A DNA stretch of 32,965 bases, taken from NCBI GenBank assembly GCA_902589115.1, contig CACIRS010000013.1, forward strand, positions 1-32,965, read 5' to 3'. The notes under the pieces are model-generated. The model did not search any database. It was not told where the DNA came from and saw nothing but the letters and a program-made list of their open reading frames with translations. The stretch is from an uncultured Prochlorococcus sp. GTDB taxonomy: Bacteria > Cyanobacteriota > Cyanobacteriia > PCC-6307 > Cyanobiaceae. Of the stretch, positions 17,362-24,981 are shown in pieces (position 1 is the stretch's first letter; every line of letters starts with the position of its first letter). Made by a program: the position numbers and the translations under genes.

Positions 17362-18714
17362 TTAGTTTAAATTTTGATCCACAACTTTTGCTAAATGAGA
17401 ACTCCATTTATCTACTGCTTTTCGATCAATTCCTTCAACCATAACTCTTAAGAGTGGTTCAGTTCCACTTTTTCTTAACAGAACTCTTCCATCTTTCCCC
17501 ATGTCCTCTTCAGCTGCCAGAACTGCTTTATTTAATTCAGAACAATCTTGCCAATTATCAGCAATAATTCCATTTGATAAGGGAACATTAATAAGATTCA
17601 TTGGAAATGCTTCAAAGCTTTCTGCATACCACTCTGCAAGAGTTTGTTGTCTTTGATTACATATAGTCGCTAATTGCAATGCAGTAAGAACGCCATCCCC
17701 ATTATATCCATGTGCTGATGAAAGAATATGTCCAGATTGTTCTCCACCTAAAGCTGCACCAGTATTTAACATTGCGTCAAGAATATATTGATCACCTACA
17801 GGTGTGCGATCAAATAAACCACCTTGTTGTTTCCAAGCCTTTTCAAAACCTAAATTAGACATTATTGTTCCTATTAATCTATTATCTGGAAGAGAATTTT
17901 GATTTTTTAGAGTTGTACCCCAAAGGTAAAGAACATGATCCCCATCAATAATATTTCCATCTTTATCAATAGCCATCATTCTGTCTGCATCCCCGTCAAA
18001 AGCAAACCCCATTTCAGAATTGCTTTCAAAAACTGCTTGTTTTAATTGATCAAGATTTGTTGAGCCACAATTAACATTAATCTTTTCACCTTGTGGACGA
18101 TCATTAATTACAGTTATATTAGCTCCAAGATCTTGGAAAACTTCTTCTGCAAATACTGATGCTGAACCCCAACATAGGTCTAGAGCAATCTTTATTCCAT
18201 CTAATCGTTTGGAGTTTACAGATTGTTTGAGTTCCAGTTTATAAATATCTAACAGATCATTCTTTTGAATATAGTTACCATAATTGCTATAAGCTGATGA
18301 TACATCTTTATCTAATGATTCATTAGTCAATTTTTTTTCTAGAATTGACTTTAATTTATTATTTATTTTCGAACCATTTGAATCAAAAAGTTTAATCCCA
18401 TTGTCTTCGGGAGGGTTATGGCTTGCAGAGACCATCAATCCACCTGAACCTTCTATTTTCTTCGTAAGGATAGAGATTGCTGGTGTAGGGCAAATTCCTA
18501 ATATCCATACTTCTCTGCCTGCTGCTGTTAGCCCTGCTGTTAGAGCAGAAACTAACATGTTTCCACTAATTCTGGAATCTTGGCCAATTAGTACAGGACC
18601 TTTATTAGGAAGTAATTTCCCAAACCAATATCCCAAATCTAAAGCTAAAGAGGGGGTTAATACTTTCCCTACTCTTCCTCTAATACCATCTGTTCCAAAT
18701 TTGACTAGAGGCAT
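17362..18714 (-). CDS. glmM: Phosphoglucosamine mutase
   Basis: GlmM interconverts glucosamine-6-phosphate and glucosamine-1-phosphate on the way to UDP-GlcNAc for peptidoglycan and lipopolysaccharide. The 450-residue product has the N-terminal KFGTDGIRGRVG, the phosphoserine loop MVSASHNPPEDNG (active Ser98), the magnesium-binding DGDADR at 240-245, the sugar-specificity loop GGEQSGHIL and the C-terminal phosphate-binding RKSGTEPLLRVMVEG. The GTDGIRG start and GEQSGH loop favour GlmM over phosphoglucomutase/phosphomannomutase. All catalytic groups are present. It converges on trmB. Confidence 0.95.
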   Translation of the reverse strand: MPLVKFGTDGIRGRVGKVLTPSLALDLGYWFGKLLPNKGPVLIGQDSRISGNMLVSALTAGLTAAGREVWILGICPTPAISILTKKIEGSGGLMVSASHNPPEDNGIKLFDSNGSKINNKLKSILEKKLTNESLDKDVSSAYSNYGNYIQKNDLLDIYKLELKQSVNSKRLDGIKIALDLCWGSASVFAEEVFQDLGANITVINDRPQGEKINVNCGSTNLDQLKQAVFESNSEMGFAFDGDADRMMAIDKDGNIIDGDHVLYLWGTTLKNQNSLPDNRLIGTIMSNLGFEKAWKQQGGLFDRTPVGDQYILDAMLNTGAALGGEQSGHILSSAHGYNGDGVLTALQLATICNQRQQTLAEWYAESFEAFPMNLINVPLSNGIIADNWQDCSELNKAVLAAEEDMGKDGRVLLRKSGTEPLLRVMVEGIDRKAVDKWSSHLAKVVDQNLN

Positions 18715-19154
18715 TTTTAGTCCAATCCCTCTTTACATTACATTGTCCTCTATAAAGGTGCAAAATTCACAAAAAGGCTACTAAATCGATTGAAATTTTA
18801 TCTATAAATATCCTTTTAGGTAGTATTTATCTATATAATTTATTAAAAATATTGTAAATTTACATCCTCTCAAGTATTCTTATCTATAAAGCTTTTACTT
18901 TAATCATTATTTCTTAGCCAACCGCGGCAATGAGTTTTAATTTTTAAGTCATATTTGAAAAATATCTTAATTATAAATAATTTCTACATCTAAAATATAA
19001 GCAATTATGCTAGCTATCGGAAATATAAATTACCAGTGATTTATCTGAAAGAGCTTATTGTAAAATTGATCAAATCAGCATAAACTGCTAATATTTTTTT
19101 TGTAGTCGAATTCATACAAACTTAGTAGATAAACTAGAACTCCCATTCCCCGCC
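18715..19154. other. Gene-free interval between glmM and txlA
   Basis: These 440 bases are extremely AT-rich, with stops in all frames and no recognisable RNA gene or strong inverted repeat. It must hold the divergent promoters of glmM and txlA, but I cannot assign them. It is the longest gene-free stretch in the window; a small RNA cannot be excluded by eye. Confidence 0.5.
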
Positions 19155-19724
19155 ATGTCAAGTAACACAGAAAATATTCCTCTAGCTAGTTGGCAAAGGT
19201 TTATGTTGCTTTTCGCAGGAGTAATGTTATCCATATTAATTTTTACTTTTAGAGGCGGCTTTAATTCCCAGTCGCCCTTGGAGCAGCTTGCTAGAAGGTC
19301 AATTCAACCAGATATTGCCCTCTCAAATGGAAAGCCATCTGTCTTTGAATTTTATGCAGATTGGTGTGAGGCTTGTAGAGAAATGGCGCCAGCAATGCTC
19401 AATATTGAAAAAGCGAATGAAAGTAAATTAGACTTAGTCTTATTAAATGTAGATAACATTAGATGGCAGGATTTAATTAATAAATATAATGTTACTGGCA
19501 TACCTCAACTAAATTTATTTGACTCGAATGGTAATTTAAAAGGTACTGCTTTGGGTGTCCTTAATGAAGAAGAGTTAAGTGGATTAATTTCCGCCTTAAT
19601 GGAAAATAAAGTTCTTCCTTTATATACAGATAAAGATAAAATTTACAAGCTTGAATCTGATTATATAAAAACTACTGAAATAAACTATAATTCTGCTAAG
19701 ATTTCACCTAGAAGTCATTCTTAG
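19155..19724 (+). CDS. txlA: Membrane-anchored thioredoxin-like protein (TxlA/HCF164 type)
   Basis: The 189-residue protein has one N-terminal membrane anchor (about 14-32) followed by a thioredoxin domain with the redox motif DWCEACREMAP (Cys71, Cys74) and the cis-proline segment VTGIPQLNLFD. This layout matches cyanobacterial TxlA and plant HCF164, which pass reducing power to thylakoid lumen proteins during cytochrome and photosystem assembly. The anchor-then-domain topology suggests a lumenal or periplasmic location. The tail after about residue 160 is poorly conserved and polar. It converges on thyX with a 19-base gap. The family is clear; the partner proteins are inferred. Confidence 0.88.
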   Translation: MSSNTENIPLASWQRFMLLFAGVMLSILIFTFRGGFNSQSPLEQLARRSIQPDIALSNGKPSVFEFYADWCEACREMAPAMLNIEKANESKLDLVLLNVDNIRWQDLINKYNVTGIPQLNLFDSNGNLKGTALGVLNEEELSGLISALMENKVLPLYTDKDKIYKLESDYIKTTEINYNSAKISPRSHS

Positions 19725-19743
19725 CAATAGATTCTGAATTTTT

Positions 19744-20382
19744 TTAACCTTCCCATCCCAGTGCATTGGCAACTGTAGGAAATTGGATGGCAAAAATATC
19801 TTTACTTTCTAAAGCTATATTCATATGTTCTTTTTGAGTGCCGTGACCTGACCTGAGATTGATATAATGAATCCATGATCTACATGATCCAGTCATATAT
19901 ATTTTTGTAGGTGTTGCTATTGGTAGCACAAAACGAGCACATTCTTTTGCTACTCCAGCTTCTAGCATTTCTTGATATAACTTCTTAGACTCTTCAAAAT
20001 GCCTTTTGATTTTTGAGGAGAATTGTTGAGATACTTCTTGGTCTAAGTCACAAATAGAATTTTGCCTATTTTTTTTGTCCTGTCGACGAAGTTCAGGGAT
20101 TGGAATTTCTCCTAGTTGAGTGCTATCAGCATATCTTTGAGAAAATTCTTGAAAAGTAAATGACCTATGTCTCAATATTTGAGCTGCTATTCCTCTATTT
20201 GTTTCTATTTCTAAAGTCATATATGCTTGTTCAAAAACACTCCAATGTTCATTATTAATGCAATATTTAAGTAGATTTGAGAAATTTTCATTAGATTGAT
20301 TATTTGGATTACTAACTCTTGCTATGTATGCCATACCTTTTTCAGCATTAGGAGTGACAGAAATAAATTTAACGTTAGACAT
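19744..20382 (-). CDS. thyX: Flavin-dependent thymidylate synthase ThyX
   Basis: ThyX methylates dUMP to dTMP with methylene-tetrahydrofolate, FAD and NADPH. The 212-residue product contains the defining signature RHRSFTFQEFSQRY (the RHR-x7-S motif) and the flanking HWSVFEQAYMTLEIET, with C-terminal SCRSWIHYINLRSG contributing to the active site. It starts 2 bases after the dcd stop, as the third gene of a compact operon (cobO-like, dcd, thyX). This is biochemically coherent: dCTP deaminase supplies the uracil nucleotide that becomes dUMP, the ThyX substrate. No thyA is seen here. Confidence 0.95.
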   Translation of the reverse strand: MSNVKFISVTPNAEKGMAYIARVSNPNNQSNENFSNLLKYCINNEHWSVFEQAYMTLEIETNRGIAAQILRHRSFTFQEFSQRYADSTQLGEIPIPELRRQDKKNRQNSICDLDQEVSQQFSSKIKRHFEESKKLYQEMLEAGVAKECARFVLPIATPTKIYMTGSCRSWIHYINLRSGHGTQKEHMNIALESKDIFAIQFPTVANALGWEG

Positions 20383-20384
20383 CT

Positions 20385-20978
20385 TTATACCTTTGCTAGA
20401 GTAACTTTTTCTGGCTGATGTTGATATTTTCCTTTGCGATCACTATAAGTTGTTTTACAAGGATCACCTTCAAAGAAAAGCAGCTGACAAATGCCCTCGT
20501 TGGCATAAATCCTACAATCAGCTCCTGAACTATTACTAAATTCTAGGGTTAAGTGGCCTTCCCAACTTGCCTCTGCTGGGGTTGTATTAACAATGATTCC
20601 AAGTCGTGCGTATGTACTTTTACCAAGACATATTACAGTTATATTTGGAGGTACTTTCATTTTTTCAAGAGCAACTCCTAATCCATAGGAATGTGCTGGA
20701 AGTATAAAAAAATCTCCATCTTCATCTGATTGCAAGGGGGTTGATTCTAGGTTTGCTGGATTAAATTTCTTAGGGTTCATTACAGTCCCTGGAACATGTC
20801 TAAATATGAGGAATTCATTTGAGGAAAGTCGTAGATCGTAGCCATAAGAAGAGCAGCCGTAACTGAGAACAGGACGATCTTTGCTTTCTGGTCCTAGTTT
20901 TCGAACCAACCCTGACTGGAATGGTTCCAGCATTCCAGCTTCTGCTTGTTGTGTGATCCAGAGGTCGTTTTTAAGCAT
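20385..20978 (-). CDS. dcd: dCTP deaminase
   Basis: The enzyme deaminates dCTP to dUTP, the main bacterial route to dUMP for dTMP synthesis. The 197-residue product matches the trimeric Dcd/dUTPase fold. It shows LSYGCSSYGYDLRLS, the core GKSTYARLGIIVNTTPAEAS with the catalytic glutamate in PAEASWEGHLTLEFSN, and the C-terminal YSDRKGKYQHQ that closes over substrate. Whether it is deaminase-only or also hydrolyses dUTP cannot be told by eye. Its ATG overlaps the TAA of the upstream cobO-like gene by one base (TAATG), so translation is coupled on both sides. Confidence 0.94.
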   Translation of the reverse strand: MLKNDLWITQQAEAGMLEPFQSGLVRKLGPESKDRPVLSYGCSSYGYDLRLSSNEFLIFRHVPGTVMNPKKFNPANLESTPLQSDEDGDFFILPAHSYGLGVALEKMKVPPNITVICLGKSTYARLGIIVNTTPAEASWEGHLTLEFSNSSGADCRIYANEGICQLLFFEGDPCKTTYSDRKGKYQHQPEKVTLAKV

Positions 20979-21571
20979 TAGTAACTACACCTTGATTTTG
21001 TTACTTGATCTGCCATGTCTATGATTTTGGTTGGAATAGATGGGCCAGTTAGGATGACATCCATTGAGCTTGGTCTTTGCTCCAGTGCTGAAACTAACTC
21101 TTTTTCGTTTAAATATCCGTAATCTATTGCTAGTCCAATTTCATCTAAAACTAATTGATCTAGATCGCCTTTTATCAAGTGAGAGCTACATTTATTCCAT
21201 ATTGCTCTAACAGAATCTTGTCTATGAATTTGATCTTCATAAGATGACTTCTCAAGAATTTCTTTATTAATGCAACACGAGATATCTGGCCTCATCCATT
21301 TTAAGCGTCCACATAGTTGAATAGCTTCGGTTGGACCTTGGTTTACTCCTCCTTTAAGAAATTGTGCGATTAAAACTTTACTGCCGAGTCCAGCAGCTCT
21401 CAGGGCTTCGCTAAGTACTCCTGAGAAACTTCCTCGGAACGGGGCGGTATGAACTTGAAGTTGACCTTCTTGAACTACTAGATGAAGAGGAGTCTTTTGC
21501 TCAGTCACCCCAATTGGCCTTAAACCAATTGGGGTGACTGTCATTTCATTTGAAATTGGGCTGGCAGTCAT
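20978..21571 (-). CDS. CobO/BtuR-family protein with a degenerate P-loop
   Basis: The 197-residue product resembles cob(I)alamin adenosyltransferases of the CobO/BtuR type in its second half: QLVLDEIGLAIDYGYLNEKE (139-158) and DVILTGPSIPTKIIDMADQV (171-190) align with the LDELxxALxxGYL and LTGRxxPxxLIDLADLVTE motifs of that family. It also has SEALRAAGLGSKVLIAQFLK (54-73), matching the helix and strand after the P-loop. However, where the family has its GxGKGKTT P-loop, this protein reads HTAPFRGSFSGVL (41-53), with no lysine and no threonine pair. Classical ATP-dependent adenosyl transfer is therefore doubtful. It is first in an operon with dcd and thyX. N-terminal 25 residues look unstructured and are encoded over a perfect hairpin; a GTG at codon 22 is an alternative start. 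Confidence 0.8.
   Translation of the reverse strand: MTASPISNEMTVTPIGLRPIGVTEQKTPLHLVVQEGQLQVHTAPFRGSFSGVLSEALRAAGLGSKVLIAQFLKGGVNQGPTEAIQLCGRLKWMRPDISCCINKEILEKSSYEDQIHRQDSVRAIWNKCSSHLIKGDLDQLVLDEIGLAIDYGYLNEKELVSALEQRPSSMDVILTGPSIPTKIIDMADQVTKSRCSY
21502..21540. repeat. Perfect 16-bp inverted repeat at the start of the cobO-like/dcd/thyX operon
   Basis: CAGTCACCCCAATTGG (21502-21517) and CCAATTGGGGTGACTG (21525-21540) pair perfectly around a 7-base loop. In the minus-strand mRNA it spans codons 11-23 of the cobO-like gene, directly after an internal in-frame ATG (codon 10) and covering an in-frame GTG (codon 22). No U-run follows on either strand, so it is not a standard terminator. Confidence 0.9.
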
Positions 21572-21641
21572 ATATCTCTCACTAACTGGGTTGGACTAAG
21601 TTGATTCAAATCTAGCGCCAAGATTCTGTACTTCAACCATA

Positions 21642-21671
21642 TTGACACTATCTATAGTGTTCTTTTAGTTT
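21642..21671 (+). promoter_or_regulatory. Candidate rph promoter with an overlapping perfect dyad
   Basis: TTGACA at 21642-21647 is a consensus -35; TAGTTT at 21666-21671, 18 bases on, is a possible weak -10. A perfect dyad, ACACTAT-CT-ATAGTGT, spans 21645-21660 and overlaps the -35, where a repressor could bind. It lies in the 139-base divergent region between the cobO-like operon and rph. Confidence 0.45.
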
Positions 21672-21710
21672 TCTGTCAGGCTTAGCTTGTCAAATTCTTC
21701 ATAGCTTTTT

Positions 21711-22442
21711 ATGAATTCCTCTTTAAGACGATTAGATGGACGTCGTTTTGATGAATTAAGACCATTTTCAGTGACTTGGAACCCAATGGGGTTTTCTTTG
21801 AGCTCTTTGATAGTTCACATGGGTAAGACTTCAGTTCTTTGCAGTGTTTGTATAGAAGAGGGTGTACCAAAATGGAGAGAAGGAAAAGGTAAGGGCTGGT
21901 TAAGTGCTGAATATCGATTGCTGCCTGGCTCAACCCCTCAACGTCAGCGAAGAGAATTAATAAAGCTGTCAGGTAGAACACAAGAAATTCAAAGAATTAT
22001 TGGTAGAAGCCTTAGATCAGTTATTGACATGTCTCAGCTGGGAGAAAGAACTTTATTAATTGATTGCGATGTTATTCAAGCTGATGCAGGGACTAGAACA
22101 GCTGCGATCACTGGAGCTTGGATTGCTTTACAGAAAGGCTGTCAAGATTTAGTTCAACAAGGATATTTAATGAAGAACCCTATACAAAGCCAAGTGGCAG
22201 CTGTTTCTGTTGGCTTTGTCAATGGGGAGCTATTGGTAGACCTGGATTACCAAGAAGATTGTCAGGCAGATGTAGATCTAAATGTTGTGATGGACTCCAA
22301 AGGAAATTTTCTAGAGCTTCAAGGAACAGCTGAAGGGGCTCCATTTAATAGATATCAACTTGGGAATCTCCTGGATATAGCGAGTGAAGGATTAACTTGC
22401 TTGCAAAAAGCTCAACAAGCTGCTTTGTTAAATCAAGGTTGA
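21711..22442 (+). CDS. rph: Ribonuclease PH
   Basis: RNase PH is a phosphate-dependent 3' exoribonuclease that trims tRNA 3' ends. The 243-residue product has the family length and signatures: N-terminal LRRLDGRRFDELRP, KGWLSAEYRLLPGSTPQRQRRE in the active-site region (arginines that bind phosphate), GRTQEIQRIIGRSLR, and DCDVIQADAGTRTAAITGAW. No truncation of the C-terminus is visible. Its stop lies 68 bases before ntcA; the gap contains a separate candidate NtcA-dependent promoter, so ntcA need not depend on readthrough. Confidence 0.95.
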   Translation: MNSSLRRLDGRRFDELRPFSVTWNPMGFSLSSLIVHMGKTSVLCSVCIEEGVPKWREGKGKGWLSAEYRLLPGSTPQRQRRELIKLSGRTQEIQRIIGRSLRSVIDMSQLGERTLLIDCDVIQADAGTRTAAITGAWIALQKGCQDLVQQGYLMKNPIQSQVAAVSVGFVNGELLVDLDYQEDCQADVDLNVVMDSKGNFLELQGTAEGAPFNRYQLGNLLDIASEGLTCLQKAQQAALLNQG

Positions 22443-22447
22443 AAAAC

Positions 22448-22489
22448 GTCATAATTGCTACAAGACTTTTGACCACCTGTTCTTAGCGT
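22448..22489 (+). promoter_or_regulatory. Candidate NtcA-activated promoter of ntcA (autoregulation)
   Basis: GTC-N8-TAC at 22448-22461 meets the GT-N10-AC core of the NtcA box (one mismatch to GTA-N8-TAC). Exactly 22 bases later TAGCGT (22484-22489) fits the TAN3T -10 form. A start near 22496 would put the box centre at about -41.5, the classic class II NtcA geometry. The leader would be about 15 bases. Confidence 0.6.
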
Positions 22490-22510
22490 CTTCAAAATTG
22501 CTTCGCCAAT

Positions 22511-23245
22511 ATGGGAGGCGTCTCCAGCGGCTTCAGTCGTTACTCTTCAAAAATTCATAACCAAGGCGGTGCAAGCTCTCTTTCAGTGAATACGCCATTG
22601 GAAAGAACTCTGCTTGATGAAATTCGAGCAATGGATGGTTCTAATACAGAAATAGTTGATAGATCAAAAACTATATTTTTCCCTGGAGACCCAGCTGAAA
22701 AGGTCTATTTGATTCGTAGAGGTGCAGTCAGACTTTCGAGGGTATATGAATCAGGTGAAGAAATTACAGTTGCACTCTTAAGGGAAAACAGTTTGTTTGG
22801 AGTTTTATCTCTCCTTACAGGACATCGTTCGGATCGGTTTTACCATGCAGTTGCATTTACCAAAGTTGAACTTGTTACTGCGCCAGCTACTTCTGTAAAG
22901 AATGCTATTGAGGAAGATACAAGAGTTGGTTTGCTTTTATTGCAAGGATTATCTAGTCGAATTCTTCAGACTGAATCAATGATAGAAACCCTTACTCATA
23001 GAGATATGTCATCTCGTCTTGTTAGCTTCTTATTGGTTTTGTGTAGGGATTTTGGAGTCCCTGGGGATAAAGGGATTACTATTGATCTACGTCTTTCTCA
23101 CCAATCGATAGCTGAAGCTATAGGCTCAACTCGTGTAACAATTACTAGATTATTAGGAGATCTTCGAAATGCAGGACTATTGCAGATTGATCGAAAAAAA
23201 ATAACAGTTTTCGATCCAATTGCACTATCCAAGCGTTTCAGCTGA
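22511..23245 (+). CDS. ntcA: Global nitrogen regulator NtcA
   Basis: NtcA is the CRP-family transcription factor that senses 2-oxoglutarate and activates nitrogen-assimilation genes in cyanobacteria. The 244-residue product has a cyclic-nucleotide-like sensor domain (about 45-150, including [20 protein letters not shown] and [19 protein letters not shown]) and a C-terminal helix-turn-helix [20 protein letters not shown] at 195-214, whose recognition helix matches other NtcA proteins. Compared with freshwater NtcA (about 223 residues) it has a Ser/Gly-rich N-terminal extension of about 20 residues; no alternative ATG before residue 41 would keep the sensor domain. A candidate self-activation site lies just upstream. 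Confidence 0.96.
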   Translation: MGGVSSGFSRYSSKIHNQGGASSLSVNTPLERTLLDEIRAMDGSNTEIVDRSKTIFFPGDPAEKVYLIRRGAVRLSRVYESGEEITVALLRENSLFGVLSLLTGHRSDRFYHAVAFTKVELVTAPATSVKNAIEEDTRVGLLLLQGLSSRILQTESMIETLTHRDMSSRLVSFLLVLCRDFGVPGDKGITIDLRLSHQSIAEAIGSTRVTITRLLGDLRNAGLLQIDRKKITVFDPIALSKRFS

Positions 23246-23306
23246 TTCTTTTATAATCAGGCAGCAGATTTTTTCTGCTCAAGCTAAATCCCTTGATTTT
23301 TAAGTT

Positions 23307-24299
23307 GTGTCAGGCTGGTTACTCATTATTATCCTGCTTTTACTTGGAGGTGTGCTATCTACACTTGGGGATCGTTTAGGAAGTTTTGTCGGTAAAGCAC
23401 GCTTGAGTGTTTTTAATTTACGACCTAGAAGAACAGCAGTTTTGATAACAGTATTTACAGGGAGTCTTATTAGCGCCCTTTCATTAGGACTGATGCTTTT
23501 AGTTAGTCAGCAATTAAGAGTTGGATTATTTGAATTAGATGATCTTCAAGATAAATTAAAAAAAAGTCGGCAAGCATTGGCTCCATTAAAGAAAGAGAGA
23601 AAGTTTCTTGAGAAAAAAATTATTTCAAGTGAAAAAGAGCTTAAGCAACTAGAAAACAATTTAATTGCATTCAGGCGTGGTAATGTTGTTATTACAAGCG
23701 GTCAATTATTGGCAAGTAATACTTTTCAGGTTGATAAAGATACGAACTTTAAAAAAACTATTGAAGGGTTACTTCAAAAAGCAAATCTTGAGGCTTATCG
23801 CAGAGTATTGCCAGGTGAAAAACCTAATAGGCAAATCCTTCTTGTCCCCAGATCGGATGTACAAAGATTAGAAAATATAGTTGCAAATAAAGGGACTTGG
23901 GTTATAAATCTTCGCTCTGCTGCAAATGTATTAGGTGGAGAGAAATTTGTTTATGCATACCCTGAAGTAAGGCCAAATATAACTATTGCGCGTGAAGATG
24001 AGTTGTTATCTAAAATAACCCTAAATTCAAATGAAAGTGATTCAGAAATAGTTGTTAAAAAAATTAGACTATTACTTGCTTCAACAATGGCAGAAATTAA
24101 AAGACGAGGTTCTTTGAGTACAAGAATTGAATTTGATTCACAGCAAATTAATCAAATTGTAAATTTACTAGTGAATAGAGAAGAAACTGATGTTGAAATA
24201 AATTCAGTATCTATAAAAAACTCTTATACCTCAGACATAGTTTCTGTAATATTATCTATTAAGAATTTGAATATAGATCAAGTCACCTCAAAAAGCTAA
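23307..24299 (+). CDS. DUF3084 family membrane/coiled-coil protein
   Basis: The 330-residue product starts with a GTG (MSGWLLIIILLLLGG). Two membrane helices (about 3-18 and 43-66) flank a basic loop LSVFNLRPRRTAVLI, followed by a coiled coil (about 75-123, rich in Lys, Glu and Leu) and a mixed alpha/beta C-terminal region with RQILLVPRSDVQRLE and VINLRSAANVLGGEKFVYAY. This order is what I recall for the DUF3084 family of cyanobacteria. No enzymatic motif is evident; a structural or envelope-linked role is possible but not shown. The next gene starts 2 bases after its stop, so they form an operon. Confidence 0.8.
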   Translation: MSGWLLIIILLLLGGVLSTLGDRLGSFVGKARLSVFNLRPRRTAVLITVFTGSLISALSLGLMLLVSQQLRVGLFELDDLQDKLKKSRQALAPLKKERKFLEKKIISSEKELKQLENNLIAFRRGNVVITSGQLLASNTFQVDKDTNFKKTIEGLLQKANLEAYRRVLPGEKPNRQILLVPRSDVQRLENIVANKGTWVINLRSAANVLGGEKFVYAYPEVRPNITIAREDELLSKITLNSNESDSEIVVKKIRLLLASTMAEIKRRGSLSTRIEFDSQQINQIVNLLVNREETDVEINSVSIKNSYTSDIVSVILSIKNLNIDQVTSKS

Positions 24300-24301
24300 T
24301 A

Positions 24302-24739
24302 ATGAAAAGAGTATTAGCTATTGATCCAGGTCTGCAAAAATGCGGATTAATTCTTGCGGATATTGATTCGAACTATGTATTAGAAGCTGCGGTTATGTAT
24401 AAATTTAAAGTTATGAACCAAATAAATTTGTGGATCAACCAATATTCTTTTGAAGAGATAATTTTAGGAAATGGAACTAATAGTAAATACTGGCTAAATC
24501 TCTTAAGAGTCCAAGCTCCTGTTAAAGTTGTAGAAGAAAGAGGAACGACTTTAAGAGCACGTGAACGTTATTGGGAAGTGTTCCCACCTAGACACTTAGG
24601 ACGCTTAATTCCTAAAGGTTTGCGCTATCCACCTAAAAGCTTAGATGCAATTGCTGCAATGGTTTTGTTGGAAGATTACTTACAGATAAGATTGATTTGG
24701 CCAGATCAAATTCAAATTAGAATTGAGCTCGAACCATAA
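24302..24739 (+). CDS. RNase H-fold nuclease-like protein (RuvC/YqgF-like)
   Basis: The 145-residue protein begins with RVLAIDPGLQKCGLILAD, the first strand of the RuvC/YqgF branch of the RNase H fold with the conserved Asp8. A second acidic pair, VVEERGTTLRARERYW (Glu78/79), and a third, KSLDAIAAMVLLEDYL (Asp115), occupy the spacing expected for a two-metal active site. It could be a resolvase or a 16S rRNA-processing nuclease; sequence alone does not decide. It lies 2 bases after the DUF3084 gene, and its last 23 bases overlap the convergent DUF3146-like gene. Confidence 0.78.
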   Translation: MKRVLAIDPGLQKCGLILADIDSNYVLEAAVMYKFKVMNQINLWINQYSFEEIILGNGTNSKYWLNLLRVQAPVKVVEERGTTLRARERYWEVFPPRHLGRLIPKGLRYPPKSLDAIAAMVLLEDYLQIRLIWPDQIQIRIELEP

Positions 24740-24974
24740 ATATATAATCACCTCCAGGTTCTAAATTATAATCAGTTCTGATTAAGAAACGCAATAGCGA
24801 ATCTTCAATTAGTGCTCTGCCTAATGATGGCTCAACATTAAGTTCTCCTTTCCCAAATGCCCAGCTAAATTGCCACTCAAAGCCCCCAGCAGATACTTCT
24901 CCATTAATACATTGATCATTAAAATTTTGATTCAGTACTTTTACATGGGCTGTAGTTTTAGGAAGCTTGTCCAT
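24717..24974 (-). CDS. DUF3146-like small cyanobacterial protein
   Basis: The 85-residue soluble protein contains LPKTTAHVKVLNQ, SAGGFEWQFSWAFGKGELNV and EPSLGRALIEDSLLRFLI with the ending EPGGDYIFMVRAQF. These match my memory of the cyanobacterial DUF3146 family. Function unknown. The ATG start is preceded by the pth stop 8 bases upstream, so it is probably the last gene of a pth-DUF3146 unit. Its 3' end overlaps the opposite-strand nuclease-like gene by 23 bases in coding sequence. Confidence 0.82.
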   Translation of the reverse strand: MDKLPKTTAHVKVLNQNFNDQCINGEVSAGGFEWQFSWAFGKGELNVEPSLGRALIEDSLLRFLIRTDYNLEPGGDYIFMVRAQF

Positions 24975-24981
24975 TTATAAA

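Noticed and set aside
18715-19154. Possible small RNA in the 440-base gap
   Set aside because: No stable stem, promoter-terminator pair or known RNA motif could be seen by eye.
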